From Paraliobacillus quinghaiensis (GTDB taxonomy: Bacteria > Bacillota > Bacilli > Bacillales > Amphibacillaceae): a DNA stretch of 64,000 nt. Positions 17,922 through 27,171 of this stretch are shown here, piece after piece (positions within the stretch are counted from its first letter, which is position 1; every line of letters starts with the position of its first letter). Made by a program: the position numbers and the translations under genes. The notes under the pieces are model-generated. The model worked only from the letters and a program-made list of their open reading frames with translations. It was not told the origin of the DNA and did no database searches. The DNA lies in the NCBI RefSeq assembly GCF_003426025.1, contig NZ_QJSH01000001.1, positions 248,001 to 312,000 of the forward strand, read 5' to 3'.

Positions 17922-20573
17922 TTATTCTTCTGATTCATCTTCTGGAGTATCAGGAATAATATCATCTATTACATCCTCATCATTTTCGTTCTCGTCATCA
18001 GGTTGTTGAGACTCTTGTTGTGGTACTTCAACTTGTACAATTTTAGCATCACTGAAACTTTCTTCATTATCACTTAATGCGACAACTTCAATGGTATATG
18101 TTCTACCTCGTTCTACATTACTTAATATTACTTCAGTATTATTGGTTGTTATACTATTAACGCCTGTATTAACTTCAAATGAGACATCATCAGTATTTGT
18201 ATAATCCCATGATACATTAATGCTATTGTTTTCTTCGATATATGTTGCACGTAAAGCTGATACTGGAACAAGTGGTTCAGTTTCTTCTTCTGGTATTTCG
18301 ATTTCTACTGATTGAGCTTCACTTATATTATCTTCATTATCTATACTAATAGCGGTAACTTCGATTGTATAAGTTGTGCCTCTTTCAACATTACTTATTT
18401 CTAACTCTGTGTTTTCAGTTGTTGTACTATTTGTACCTATATTTACTTCGAATGTAACATCTGCATCACTTTCGTAATCCCAAGTGACATCTATAATATT
18501 ATCTTCTGCATTATAACTTGCACTTAGTTCAGTTACAGGATCTAGCTGTTCGTATCTTTCAGAAGTCTCCTTAGGTACATGACCTGACTTAAACAATTCT
18601 GTTACAATTTCAGATTCAGGCGTATACTCACTCGGCAGTTTTGCAGGATTGGTACCTTTTTCAACACTGACTCTTTCAACAGAACTAGGCATTGTGAAAT
18701 CTGATGTCTCAACACCTTCTGATAAAGTTGTCATTATTCGATTGAATAATTGTTGAGAAATTTTGGTGTTAGAAACAGGAGTTGTATTGTTTTCAGGATA
18801 TCCGGACCAAACTGCAAGAGAGTAATTTGTTGTATAACCAGCAAACCAAACATCTATATTGTTGTTGGTAGTACCTGTTTTACCTGCCATTGGTAGCCCA
18901 GAAACATTTGCTTTTGTTCCAGTACCACTACGAACAACTGTTTTTAACATATCTGTTATCATATATGCTGTTGCATTAGACATTGCTGCAACGGGTTCTG
19001 ACTTTAGATCATCTAAACTGCCATCATCATAGATAACTTTAGTTACTGCATATGGCTCATTATAGATCCCTTCATTTCCAAATGCGCTGTAAGCCCCTGC
19101 CATTTGTAGAGGGGTAACACCATTTCCAGCTCCGCCGATTGCATCCCCAATGGTCATGCCATTATCTAATTCAATTCCAAGACCTTCAGCAAATTCCTGT
19201 GCTTGATTTATGCCAACTTCATCTAGTGTTTTAACTGCAGGAACATTTAATGACCATTGGAGTGCATATCGGATACTCATCCAACCTTGGTATTGTCTAT
19301 TCCAATTTCGGATCTCTTTATCTGTTCCTGCAATTTCGTATGGTGCGTCATCATTGATTTGATGATAGGTAGACCAATTTAAGTATTCAATCGCAGGTCC
19401 ATAATCAAGAACTGGTTTAATAGCTGAGCCAGCCTGTCTACCTTCTCCTTGAAATGCATAATTCCAACCATTGTTGTTATCACGATTTCTACCACCACCA
19501 ATTGCACGAATAGCACCCGATGTTGTATCCACTACTGCAATACCAGATTGTAAATCATCATCAGGAAATTGTATTGGGTTTTCCTCTGAATTAGATAAAA
19601 CGAATTCAACTTCTTCCTGTGCTTTTGGATCAAGTGTTGTATACACTTCTAAACCATCCGTATAGATATTAGCGCCTGTTTTTGCTTCGACTTCTTCTGC
19701 AACCTTCTGAATAAATGCTTGATATTGCGTTTGTTGTGTTTCAGAAATATTGAGCATCGAGGTTACATCAACTTTTCTCGCTTCATCAGCTTCTGCCTGA
19801 GAAATTTTATCATGACGTACCATTAAACTTAAAACAGTGTTCATACGCTCCTGAGCCAATTCTGGATTGACTGTAGGGTCATATGCCGAAGGACGCTGTG
19901 GTAAACCAGCTAATAAAGCCGCTTCCGGAAGTGTTAGTTCGTCCAAATCAGTTTTACCAAAATACGTATTGGCAGCTTTAGCAACACCGTAAGCACCTGA
20001 ACCATAATAAATTTTATTGAGGTACATTTCTAAAATTTGTTCTTTCGAGTACTCTCGATCTAACTGAATTGCTAGCCATTGTTCTTGAACTTTACGTTTA
20101 ATCGTTTTATCTGTAGAAAGAAATGAATCCTTTACCACTTGTTGTGTAATCGTACTAGCACCCTCAGCACCAAAGCCATCAGTTACGTTAGCCAATACTG
20201 CAGCTCCGATACGTCTGAAATCAATACCGATATGCTCTTTAAACCGTACATCCTCTGTAGCAAGGACTGCGTCTTCTAGAACATCAGGTATTTCATTGTA
20301 ACTAATCTTTGTTCTCTTCTCTGTACCCAGATCCGCATATACCTCTTCATTCATATCATAAACCTTTGTTGAGACTGGATCTGACAGTAAGGAACTATCT
20401 AAATCAGGTGCAGTAGAAACATAATAGGCGAACGTTCCACCTACACCAATACCTAATACTAAAAATATAATACCAATTACTAATACTATTTTTTTCATCA
20501 ACGTTTTTGTTTTCTTTTTTGACTGTTTTTGTTGTTTTCTTCTAGCTGATCTAGATTGGCTTTCATTTGCCAT
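17922..20573 (-). CDS. ponA: Class A penicillin-binding protein 1
   Basis: This 883-residue bifunctional peptidoglycan synthase is anchored by one transmembrane segment (about residues 28-50). The GT51 glycosyltransferase domain contains EDVRFKEHIGIDFRRI near residue 106. The transpeptidase domain has SAIK with the nucleophilic serine near 384, SLN near 435 and KTG near 564. Two similar fibronectin-type-III-like repeats (about 680-760 and 768-845) share NVERG-TYTIEV, pointing to internal duplication. The tail is highly acidic. It lies 15 bases downstream of recU, the conserved recU-ponA pair. Confidence 0.95.
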   Translation of the reverse strand: MANESQSRSARRKQQKQSKKKTKTLMKKIVLVIGIIFLVLGIGVGGTFAYYVSTAPDLDSSLLSDPVSTKVYDMNEEVYADLGTEKRTKISYNEIPDVLEDAVLATEDVRFKEHIGIDFRRIGAAVLANVTDGFGAEGASTITQQVVKDSFLSTDKTIKRKVQEQWLAIQLDREYSKEQILEMYLNKIYYGSGAYGVAKAANTYFGKTDLDELTLPEAALLAGLPQRPSAYDPTVNPELAQERMNTVLSLMVRHDKISQAEADEARKVDVTSMLNISETQQTQYQAFIQKVAEEVEAKTGANIYTDGLEVYTTLDPKAQEEVEFVLSNSEENPIQFPDDDLQSGIAVVDTTSGAIRAIGGGRNRDNNNGWNYAFQGEGRQAGSAIKPVLDYGPAIEYLNWSTYHQINDDAPYEIAGTDKEIRNWNRQYQGWMSIRYALQWSLNVPAVKTLDEVGINQAQEFAEGLGIELDNGMTIGDAIGGAGNGVTPLQMAGAYSAFGNEGIYNEPYAVTKVIYDDGSLDDLKSEPVAAMSNATAYMITDMLKTVVRSGTGTKANVSGLPMAGKTGTTNNNIDVWFAGYTTNYSLAVWSGYPENNTTPVSNTKISQQLFNRIMTTLSEGVETSDFTMPSSVERVSVEKGTNPAKLPSEYTPESEIVTELFKSGHVPKETSERYEQLDPVTELSASYNAEDNIIDVTWDYESDADVTFEVNIGTNSTTTENTELEISNVERGTTYTIEVTAISIDNEDNISEAQSVEIEIPEEETEPLVPVSALRATYIEENNSINVSWDYTNTDDVSFEVNTGVNSITTNNTEVILSNVERGRTYTIEVVALSDNEESFSDAKIVQVEVPQQESQQPDDENENDEDVIDDIIPDTPEDESEE

Positions 20574-20588
20574 GTTTTTTCCTCCGTT

Positions 20589-21179
20589 CTAAAAATAGAG
20601 CTCATCAATAATAGTTAAATAATCGACCCTTTTCGGAAACTTGAATGGGATGAGTGAACCTGCTTCTTTAATTTTCTGATAAGGAATAGATTTTCTTCCA
20701 CCCTTAAACTGACTGTTCCATAAAGTTAAAAGTTTCATTGCTGGGAGAAAAAAAGTCTGATCATAAACTGCAAACCTTATTAATATAAAACATATTCCAC
20801 CATGATTAACAACAGATTCCATGTGTTTAATTTGGTGATCATGAATATTACTAAGTGGAAAGGATGTTTTGTTTTTTGTTTCTTTTGCTTCAAAATCAAT
20901 ATATTTTCCACGATAAACACCATTGTAATCAGTGGTGGATGCTTGTTTAAAATATCCCTCTTTGATTACTGCAGCACTTCTTCTTGGATAATCCACTTTA
21001 ACAATCTGTACTGGTGTTGGTTTTTTATGAATAATAGCTTGATTAGTGGTACGATAATAAGCATTCGTATCATTAATATCTTCTTCTAATGACATACCTC
21101 GATTACTAAAGGTTGTCTTACTTTTATTACTAGTACGATTAGAAAGAGAAGAAGGTTTCTTTCCGTTAGGGTAATTCAT
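20589..21179 (-). CDS. recU: Holliday junction resolvase RecU
   Basis: This 196-residue endonuclease resolves recombination crossovers and aids chromosome segregation. The start MNYPNGKK resembles B. subtilis RecU. The nuclease core shows [18 protein letters not shown], with acidic and lysine residues of the D...ExK metal site, followed by HQIKHM. ATG 21179 follows AGGAGG by 8 bases; an in-frame start ten codons earlier would engulf that site. It is cotranscribed with ponA. Confidence 0.94.
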   Translation of the reverse strand: MNYPNGKKPSSLSNRTSNKSKTTFSNRGMSLEEDINDTNAYYRTTNQAIIHKKPTPVQIVKVDYPRRSAAVIKEGYFKQASTTDYNGVYRGKYIDFEAKETKNKTSFPLSNIHDHQIKHMESVVNHGGICFILIRFAVYDQTFFLPAMKLLTLWNSQFKGGRKSIPYQKIKEAGSLIPFKFPKRVDYLTIIDELYF

Positions 21180-21264
21180 AAATTGTTTCCTCCTGCTTGA
21201 CAGTATCATACCAAATATATAGTATTCTTTCTTTTATATTATAATTGTTTCTTGTTAAATTTAC

Positions 21265-21303
21265 AAAAAACAGCTGTTGTAAGTTTACAACAGCTGTTTT
21301 TTG
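21265..21303 (-). terminator. Terminator downstream of the 36-residue gene
   Basis: ACAGCTGTTGTAA pairs with TTACAACAGCTGT with A/T tracts on both sides. It lies between the small leftward gene and recU and would act mainly on the former. Confidence 0.75.
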
Positions 21304-21329
21304 TAATTTATATTGATTTGTAATGAAGG

Positions 21330-21440
21330 TTAAGTAGAAGGACGGTTTGGTCCATCCAATTTTTTATCAACAGGATTTGATTTGCGATTTTCTTTTTTTA
21401 CTTCTTTCTTCTGAATAGTTGCGCGTTCTTTTTTAGCCAT
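21330..21440 (-). CDS. Very small basic protein (36 residues)
   Basis: A 36-codon frame begins MAKKERATIQKKEVKKENRK and ends KLDGPNRPST. It has a strong AGGAGGG ribosome-binding site at proper spacing and its own terminator, so it is very likely expressed. It is lysine/arginine-rich with a Pro/Asn-containing tail, a style seen among small Bacillaceae spore-associated proteins, but I cannot assign it to a named family. Confidence 0.65.
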   Translation of the reverse strand: MAKKERATIQKKEVKKENRKSNPVDKKLDGPNRPST

Positions 21441-21602
21441 TTTAATATCCCTCCTTTCTTATAGTTTGAAGCACAGACCTAAAAAAATACGATCTTTTTC
21501 ACTATTTATGTATGTTTTTTTCTAGTTTTGTCAGGTGCGCAGGTATATAACGACTTGTATCGAATCAAGCATACAAAAGGAAAATAGAGGAGAGGTTATT
21601 AA

Positions 21603-21914
21603 ATGAATGCTAATAGTTTAAAACAACCTAGTGGTGTAGCAAAAAACACTTACAATCATGCATATATGGAGCTTATGGAAAAATTTCGTTTAATGGATCA
21701 ACGTATTTCAACTAAAGCAGATGATGTCGTATTAACGATGGCATTGGAACACAGGAAAGAAATTGAAAATATGCAAAAAGAAATCAATCAAGTTAGAAAA
21801 GATCTTGAGCAATTACGTCAACTAAATGATAATCATACGGTGACTACGATAATACCTAAACAAAAGCGGAACAAGAATTGGTTCAAACTACTCCCATTTA
21901 CACAAAGATCATGA
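21603..21914 (+). CDS. Small coiled-coil protein
   Basis: This 103-residue protein has a central heptad-rich helix (ALEHRKEIENMQKEINQVRK, about residues 50-80) and a basic C terminus. GAGGAGAGG precedes the ATG. It begins a rightward cluster with a yppE homologue 27 bases downstream. I do not recognise a family; the position corresponds to the small ypp genes of B. subtilis. Confidence 0.65.
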   Translation: MNANSLKQPSGVAKNTYNHAYMELMEKFRLMDQRISTKADDVVLTMALEHRKEIENMQKEINQVRKDLEQLRQLNDNHTVTTIIPKQKRNKNWFKLLPFTQRS

Positions 21915-21941
21915 TACAGTAACAAGGGAGGGATTTTACAA

Positions 21942-22289
21942 ATGGATTTAAAGCAACTCACTATTCAATTAAGGTCAGAATTAGAAGGTTTAAAAGCGAA
22001 CTATTTACAACAAGAAAAACCAGAAAATAAAAGGGATAAAGTATTTTTTGAATATGTAAAAGAAAAGACAACACCAGTCTTTCAATTAATTGAAGAGTGG
22101 GAAGTACTTGCTTCATCATATGTAAAAAACAGGGAGGTTAATGTACATCCGCAGCAGGTGGTATCTACAAAGGAAAACCTTGACCTAATTTTAATGCATA
22201 GTTACTACATTGATGTCAAAAGGAAAAGGTATATGGAATTATACCGGTCGGTACATTATGTATTCGATTTAATTCTTGAAGATCTTTAA
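21942..22289 (+). CDS. yppE: YppE-like protein (DUF1798)
   Basis: This 115-residue helical protein has RDKVFFEYVKEKTTPVF and the later NLDLILMHSYYIDVKRKRYM block, typical of the DUF1798/YppE four-helix family. The ribosome-binding site GGGAGGG is strong. Function is unknown in all members. The location downstream of recU-ponA and upstream of cotD/ypsA matches B. subtilis. Confidence 0.75.
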   Translation: MDLKQLTIQLRSELEGLKANYLQQEKPENKRDKVFFEYVKEKTTPVFQLIEEWEVLASSYVKNREVNVHPQQVVSTKENLDLILMHSYYIDVKRKRYMELYRSVHYVFDLILEDL

Positions 22290-22380
22290 TAATAATAAAA
22301 AAATAAAATTAAACTGCGGCTATGAACCAGATAAATCTTCAAATATGGGACAATGACTCAGGCGATTTTACCTTTCTTTA

Positions 22381-22389
22381 CATAGGTTA
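22381..22389 (+). promoter_or_regulatory. Possible sigma-K -10 box for the coat gene
   Basis: CATAGGTTA matches the sigma-K -10 pattern CATANNNTA and lies 76 bases upstream of the coat gene start. A convincing AC-type -35 at 15-17 bases was not found, so this is weak. Confidence 0.25.
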
Positions 22390-22464
22390 CTAGTGAAGCA
22401 TTCATGACTTGCTATTTTAAAAGAATGTTTTGCACTTTTAACGAATTAGAAAGGAGATTATTTT

Positions 22465-22770
22465 ATGAGACCACGTAGACCGTCTTGGAATTCAAATTGC
22501 GTTACTGGACCCTCAAAAACAGTTGTATGTCCACCAACATGTAATGAGGTACACACGTGTAGTCAAAGTAATGTTCAATATATTCATCCATCGCATACAG
22601 CTGTTACGAACCATCACCTAGTAAAAAATACTCATGTGTATCCACATGCAACATCATTCAAAAATGAAGTGGATACGGTAAATGTGTATGGCGGGTCATT
22701 TCAAGTGCCACCACAACAGTTACCAACACCAGGAATGAATCAACCACCAAGACCAGGATTTTGGAGATAA
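22465..22770 (+). CDS. cotD: CotD-like inner spore coat protein
   Basis: This 101-residue protein is rich in His, Pro, Thr and Cys. The core VQYIHPSHTAVTNHHLVKNTHVYPHATS (about residues 37-64) resembles the CotD family, where histidine-rich segments sit between cysteine clusters (here CPPTCNEVHTC). The ribosome-binding site is AAAGGAGA. In B. subtilis cotD is made in the mother cell late in sporulation under sigma-K and GerE. A terminator follows immediately. Confidence 0.8.
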   Translation: MRPRRPSWNSNCVTGPSKTVVCPPTCNEVHTCSQSNVQYIHPSHTAVTNHHLVKNTHVYPHATSFKNEVDTVNVYGGSFQVPPQQLPTPGMNQPPRPGFWR

Positions 22771-22786
22771 ACAACTAAATGGAATT

Positions 22787-22817
22787 GAGAAAAAGCTAGT
22801 AACCCTAGCTTTTTCTC
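22787..22817 (+). terminator. Terminator after cotD
   Basis: GAGAAAAAGCTAG pairs with CTAGCTTTTTCTC around a 5-base loop; the T-run sits within the 3' arm. Confidence 0.75.
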
Positions 22818-22836
22818 TAAAAAGGAAAGATGTTTA

Positions 22837-23397
22837 ATGCATAAAATTTTAACAGTTACGGGGTATAAACCTTTTGAGATTAATATTATGAACCCTAATG
22901 ACCCTAAAATAAAATTTATAAAAAGCGCGTTAAGAAAAAATTTAATTTCTCATATTGAGAACGGATTGGAGTGGGTTTTACTCTCAGGTCAAATGGGTGT
23001 AGAACTATGGACGTGTGAGGTAATTAGTGAGCTTCAAGAAACATATGATATTAAATTAGGTATTATTCCACCGTTTGATAATCAAGATGCAAGATGGCCT
23101 GAAGTATATCAAGAAGCATATCAACAAGCTATATTGGAAGCTGACTTTTTTCAATTACTTTATGAAGACGACTATAAAGGTCCATATCAATTCAAAAGAA
23201 GAGACAAATGGTTAATAGAAAAAAGTCAAGCCTGTTTAGTGCTCGTAGATGAAGAGAATCAAGGGAGTGTGAAATTCTTTTTGGATGAAGCCAAAAAGCA
23301 CTCTGATTATTCTATTTACTACATTACACCATTTGATTTAGAAGATGCTGTACAAGAATGGCTTGAAAATAATCCAGAAGTGCAGAACAGTGATTGA
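22837..23397 (+). CDS. ypsA: YpsA family protein (DUF1273, SLOG-like)
   Basis: This 186-residue cytoplasmic protein has the YpsA signature: TVTGYKPFEI at the start, LLSGQMGVELWTCEV near residue 50 (nucleotide-binding loop of the SLOG-like Rossmann fold) and the late LVLVDEENQGSVKFFL. In B. subtilis and S. aureus YpsA affects cell division, and it sits directly upstream of gpsB as here. The ligand is not established. Confidence 0.9.
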   Translation: MHKILTVTGYKPFEINIMNPNDPKIKFIKSALRKNLISHIENGLEWVLLSGQMGVELWTCEVISELQETYDIKLGIIPPFDNQDARWPEVYQEAYQQAILEADFFQLLYEDDYKGPYQFKRRDKWLIEKSQACLVLVDEENQGSVKFFLDEAKKHSDYSIYYITPFDLEDAVQEWLENNPEVQNSD

Positions 23398-23457
23398 CAT
23401 TTGGCGATAAGTTTGAAAAAATAAGATGTGAGCTCTGTTAAATATGAGGTGAAAATA

Positions 23458-23754
23458 ATGACAATAGAATTAAACCAGTTAAAAACAAAAGATATTTTAG
23501 ATAAGAATTTTAAAACATCGATGCGTGGGTATAATCAAGAAGAGGTAGATGAATTTCTAGATATAATTATCCAGGATTATGAACGCTTTACAAATGAAAT
23601 TGATAAGTTAAAACAAGAAAATGACCGATTAAAAAAACACGGGGAACAAACAAGACCAAGATCATCAACTTCTAATCATCAAGTGAATTACGATATTTTG
23701 AAACGTTTATCTAATTTAGAGAAGGCTGTATTTGGAAAGAAATATGTTGACTAA
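23458..23754 (+). CDS. gpsB: Cell division adaptor GpsB
   Basis: This 98-residue DivIVA-like protein links cell-wall enzymes, notably class A PBPs, to the division/elongation cycle. The N-terminal membrane-binding domain reads [20 protein letters not shown] followed by EEVDEFLD, then a coiled coil. The C-terminal helix [14 protein letters not shown] is the trimerisation part. ATG 23458 follows GAGGTG; the upstream extension is not needed. One known partner class, ponA, is in the same window. Confidence 0.95.
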   Translation: MTIELNQLKTKDILDKNFKTSMRGYNQEEVDEFLDIIIQDYERFTNEIDKLKQENDRLKKHGEQTRPRSSTSNHQVNYDILKRLSNLEKAVFGKKYVD

Positions 23755-23818
23755 CTAGTGGACAAGCTTCCATAAATTACTACTGCACAAAGTATAACCA
23801 TGTGTTATAATAGATTTC

Positions 23819-23847
23819 TTGACGTAGTAATAAAGTAAGCTTACAAT
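23819..23847 (+). promoter_or_regulatory. Sigma-A promoter of RNase P RNA
   Basis: TTGACG (23819-23824) and TACAAT (23842-23847) have ideal 17-base spacing, placing the start near 23854, just before the predicted RNA. A separate TATAAT at 23806 has no -35 partner and is too far upstream. Confidence 0.75.
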
Positions 23848-23860
23848 AGTTAAACATATA

Positions 23861-24268
23861 ATGAATGTTTTGAGTAATCGCTGCATATATTTTATGTGTA
23901 GAGGAAAGTCCATGCTCACACAGGCTGAGATGCTTGTAGTGTTCATGCTTGATGAATTCATAAATCAAGGTAACCATGTTTGGTTAACGGCAGGGGAATC
24001 ACCTAAGTCCTTTTGGATAAGGTGTTATACTCTTGAAAGTGCCACAGTGACGTAGTCAGGTTGGAAACAGCTTGAGTGGAACGCGGTAAACCCCATGAGT
24101 GAGCAACCCAAATTTAGGTAGGGGCATCTTGGAGTAGGGAATTCAACCGAAACAAGGACAAGCTAAATCAGCTTGTAGATAGATGATTACTGCTTATGCA
24201 CGAGGCTGACCACCGTTTGTAGTGCTACAGTACAGAACATGGCTTATAAAAACATTCATTGGTCTACC
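23861..24268 (+). ncRNA. rnpB: RNase P RNA, Bacillus type B
   Basis: This is the catalytic RNA that trims tRNA 5' leaders. Universally conserved blocks are visible in order: TAGAGGAAAGTCCATGCTC near 23898, GCTGAGATG, GAAAGTGCCACAGTGACG near 24036, GGAACGCGGTAAACCCC near 24078, and ACAGAACATGGCTTATA near 24232. The 5' segment GAATG pairs with CATTC at the 3' end (P1), which set the ends to within a few bases. The order and sequence match B. subtilis type B RNA, and it lies between gpsB and ypsC as in that species. Confidence 0.96.
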
Positions 24269-24284
24269 AAATAATAAAACAATG

Positions 24285-24317
24285 CCCTTCCAAACATTTT
24301 TGTTCGGAAGGGTTTTT
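24285..24317 (+). terminator. Terminator of rnpB
   Basis: CCCTTCC and GGAAGGG form the stem, with further A/T pairing in the loop, followed by TTTTTATTTT. Confidence 0.85.
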
Positions 24318-24345
24318 ATTTTGAAATATAGAAGGGAATTATATA

Positions 24346-25479
24346 ATGAAACAAACGGTTAAACTTGTAGCGACAGCAGCAATGGGGCTTGAATCAGTAG
24401 TTGCAAATGAAGTGAAAGCATTAGGATACACAGATGTTAAAGTAGAGAATGGAAAAGTGGTGTTTGATGCTGATGTTAGTGCTATTCCCCGTTGTAATTT
24501 ATGGTTACGAACAGCTGATCGATTAAAGGTTATTGTAGGTCAATTTGAAGCTAAAACATTTGATGAATTATTTGAAAAGACAAAAGCATTAGATTGGGAA
24601 CAATACATACCTGAGGATGGCAGTTTTCCAGTGATAGGAAAGTCAGTAAAATCAACATTATTTAGTGTTTCAGACTGTCAGGCAATAGTTAAAAAGGCTG
24701 TTGCAGAAAAGCTAAAACAAAAATATGGTGTAGCAACTAAAATGCCTGAATCTGGTGCCCTCCATCGAATTGAAATCGCTTTGTTGAAAGATGTTGCAAC
24801 ATTAACTATTGATACTTCTGGAGTCGGTTTACATAAGAGAGGGTATCGTGTTGGACAAGGGGAAGCACCATTAAAAGAGACACTAGCAGCAGCGTTAGTC
24901 CAATTAACTAATTGGAAACCAAATTTTCCTTTAGTTGATTTATTCTGTGGATCTGGAACCATTTTGATTGAGTCTGCTTTAATCGGTCAAAATATAGCAC
25001 CTGGATTTAATCGTGAATTTGCGTCAGAAGATTGGATGCTAATTAACAAAAAATTATGGGAACAGGCATTTGAAGAAGCGGAAGATTTAGCTAACTACGA
25101 TCAAGCACTTGATATCACTGGTTCAGATCTTGATCCTAAAATGATTGAAATAGCAAAGCAAAATGCCACAGAAGCAGGGCTAGCTGATTTAATTAAATGG
25201 AAGCAGATGCAAGCAAAAGACTTTAAACCTAATCGTCCTAACGGCTATTTAATATCCAACCCACCATATGGGGAGCGGATTGGTGATCGTGATCAAGTCA
25301 GAGAAGCATATCGACAGGTTGGTGAAATAATGCGATCTAATCCATCTTGGAGTTCATATGTATTAACGTCTGATGAGAAATTTGAAGCTTTATATGGTGA
25401 GAAAGCTACAAAGAAAAGAAAATTATTTAATGGCTTTATAAAAGTCGACTATTATCAATACTTCGGTAAACATATTTAG
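24346..25479 (+). CDS. ypsC: THUMP-domain rRNA guanine-N2-methyltransferase-like protein
   Basis: This 377-residue protein has an N-terminal ferredoxin-like/THUMP region (residues 1-155) and a SAM-dependent methyltransferase domain. LVDLFCGSGTILIESA (about residues 197-212) is the SAM loop, and SNPPYGER (about 304-311) is the catalytic N-P-P-Y motif of exocyclic amine methylation. It resembles the methyltransferase part of E. coli RlmL and B. subtilis YpsC. The exact target base is not certain. Confidence 0.88.
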   Translation: MKQTVKLVATAAMGLESVVANEVKALGYTDVKVENGKVVFDADVSAIPRCNLWLRTADRLKVIVGQFEAKTFDELFEKTKALDWEQYIPEDGSFPVIGKSVKSTLFSVSDCQAIVKKAVAEKLKQKYGVATKMPESGALHRIEIALLKDVATLTIDTSGVGLHKRGYRVGQGEAPLKETLAAALVQLTNWKPNFPLVDLFCGSGTILIESALIGQNIAPGFNREFASEDWMLINKKLWEQAFEEAEDLANYDQALDITGSDLDPKMIEIAKQNATEAGLADLIKWKQMQAKDFKPNRPNGYLISNPPYGERIGDRDQVREAYRQVGEIMRSNPSWSSYVLTSDEKFEALYGEKATKKRKLFNGFIKVDYYQYFGKHI

Positions 25480-25494
25480 CACTGGAGGAAGACA

Positions 25495-26985
25495 ATGAAA
25501 ACAACAGAAAATCAATTTAAAGAATTGTTGAAAGAACAAGATGCCTATCGAGAAGCACTTTCATTAGTACAGTGGGACCTTCGCACAAAAATTCCTGAGC
25601 ATGGTGCCACACAAAGAGCGGAAGTTATTGGTCTTTTATCTCAAAAAATACACCAATTAGCAACTTCCGATCAGATGAAAACATTGATAGATCAACTGAA
25701 AGGTAAAACATCAGATCCCATATTGCAACGTTCAGTAGAGGATTGTGAAGAGGAATACAATAGAAGTAGTAAAATCCCAGACGAAGAATATAAAGCTTTT
25801 ATTACTTTACGTTCAAAATCAGAATCAGTGTGGCAAAAAGCACGAGCAGAGAATGATTTTAGTCTTCTACAACCATATTTGGAAGAACTAATAGCCTATA
25901 ATAAAAAATTCGCAAAATATTGGGGTTATGAAACAAATAAATACGATGCGTTACTGCATTTATATGAACCAGGTATGACCACAAAGGTCTTAGATGAAGT
26001 ATTTGCTCAAGTTCGGTCCGGTTTAACTAACCTCGTGAAACAGATTCGTGAATCGAACGTTCAACCTGATGAGAATTTATTAAAGCATCATTTTCCTAAA
26101 GAAGATCAGAAGGCATTTAGCTTGGATATCCTTGAAAAAATGGGATATGACTTTGACTCAGGACGTCTTGATGAATCGATCCATCCCTTTGCCATTGGCA
26201 TAAATCGAAATGATGTGCGTGTTACAACACGCTATGATGAGCAAGATTTTCGTATGGCCATTTTTGGAACGATTCACGAAGGCGGTCATGCTTTATATGA
26301 ACAAAACATCGGGAAATCTCTTATACAAACCCCACTAGCAAGCGGAACTTCCATGGGGATCCATGAATCACAGTCATTATTTTGGGAGAACTTTATCGGG
26401 AGAAGTGAATCGTTTTGGGAAAAACATTTTGATTTGTTCAAATCCTATGCACCAGCAGCATTCCAAGCACTAGATTTCTCTAGCTTTTTTGAAGCGATCA
26501 ATGAAGTAAAACCTTCCTATATTCGAATAGAGGCAGATGAGTTAACTTACTGTCTGCATATTATGATTCGGTATGAATTAGAAAAAGCTCTTATTGATGG
26601 GGATTTAGCTGTGAAAGACTTACCAGAAGCTTGGAATCAAAAAATGGAAGACTACTTAGGAATTAGACCTACTTCTAATCAAGAAGGTGTTTTACAAGAC
26701 ATTCATTGGTCTGCAGGGGATTTTGGTTATTTCCCATCTTATGCTTTAGGTTATATGTATGCTGCACAGTTTCACAAGCGTATGGCAGAAGATATAAATA
26801 TTGAGCAAGTTATAGCATCGGGTGATTTTTCTTCGATAAAGGATTGGTTAACACTCCATATACACCAACATGGCAAGATGAAGAAACCACTTGAAATTAT
26901 TAAAGAAGTTACCAATGAATCACTAAACGCGCAATACCTATTAGATTATTTAACTGAAAAGTACAGTAAAATATATCAACTATAA
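25495..26985 (+). CDS. ypwA: Metallocarboxypeptidase, M32 family
   Basis: This 496-residue cytoplasmic zinc carboxypeptidase trims C-terminal residues from peptides. The zinc motif HEGGH is at about 261-265 in GTIHEGGHALYEQN. Further family motifs are DVRVTTRY, GIHESQSLFWENFIGRS (third zinc ligand glutamate) and IRIEADELTYCLHIMIRYELE. Length equals that of typical M32 enzymes such as B. subtilis YpwA. It is 15 bases from ypsC and ends at a strong terminator. Confidence 0.93.
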   Translation: MKTTENQFKELLKEQDAYREALSLVQWDLRTKIPEHGATQRAEVIGLLSQKIHQLATSDQMKTLIDQLKGKTSDPILQRSVEDCEEEYNRSSKIPDEEYKAFITLRSKSESVWQKARAENDFSLLQPYLEELIAYNKKFAKYWGYETNKYDALLHLYEPGMTTKVLDEVFAQVRSGLTNLVKQIRESNVQPDENLLKHHFPKEDQKAFSLDILEKMGYDFDSGRLDESIHPFAIGINRNDVRVTTRYDEQDFRMAIFGTIHEGGHALYEQNIGKSLIQTPLASGTSMGIHESQSLFWENFIGRSESFWEKHFDLFKSYAPAAFQALDFSSFFEAINEVKPSYIRIEADELTYCLHIMIRYELEKALIDGDLAVKDLPEAWNQKMEDYLGIRPTSNQEGVLQDIHWSAGDFGYFPSYALGYMYAAQFHKRMAEDINIEQVIASGDFSSIKDWLTLHIHQHGKMKKPLEIIKEVTNESLNAQYLLDYLTEKYSKIYQL

Positions 26986-26989
26986 GAGG

Positions 26990-27025
26990 AGACCATCACT
27001 ATTTCTATTAGTGATGGTCTTTTTA
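26990..27025 (+). terminator. Terminator after ypwA
   Basis: AGACCATCACTA pairs with TAGTGATGGTCT and is followed by TTTT. Confidence 0.88.
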
Positions 27026-27171
27026 AAGATTGTGTTAATTGCGTTAAGTTATCTAAATAAAATACCCTAGTAATACGTGTCATATTATATTATACTAACG
27101 TTAATTGTCCTATTCTAAAATTGCTATTCGTATTGTGAAATAAGTTAGCTTTGATTGAAAGAGGGGATCCA

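Noticed and set aside
17827-18009. Rightward 60-codon frame across the ypoC end
   Set aside because: It runs through the ypoC end, the bidirectional terminator and the reverse strand of ponA's acidic tail; serine runs are an artefact of that tail.
23755-24055. Three open frames on both strands over 23755-24055
   Set aside because: They overlie the rnpB promoter and RNase P RNA, whose conserved blocks fully explain the sequence.
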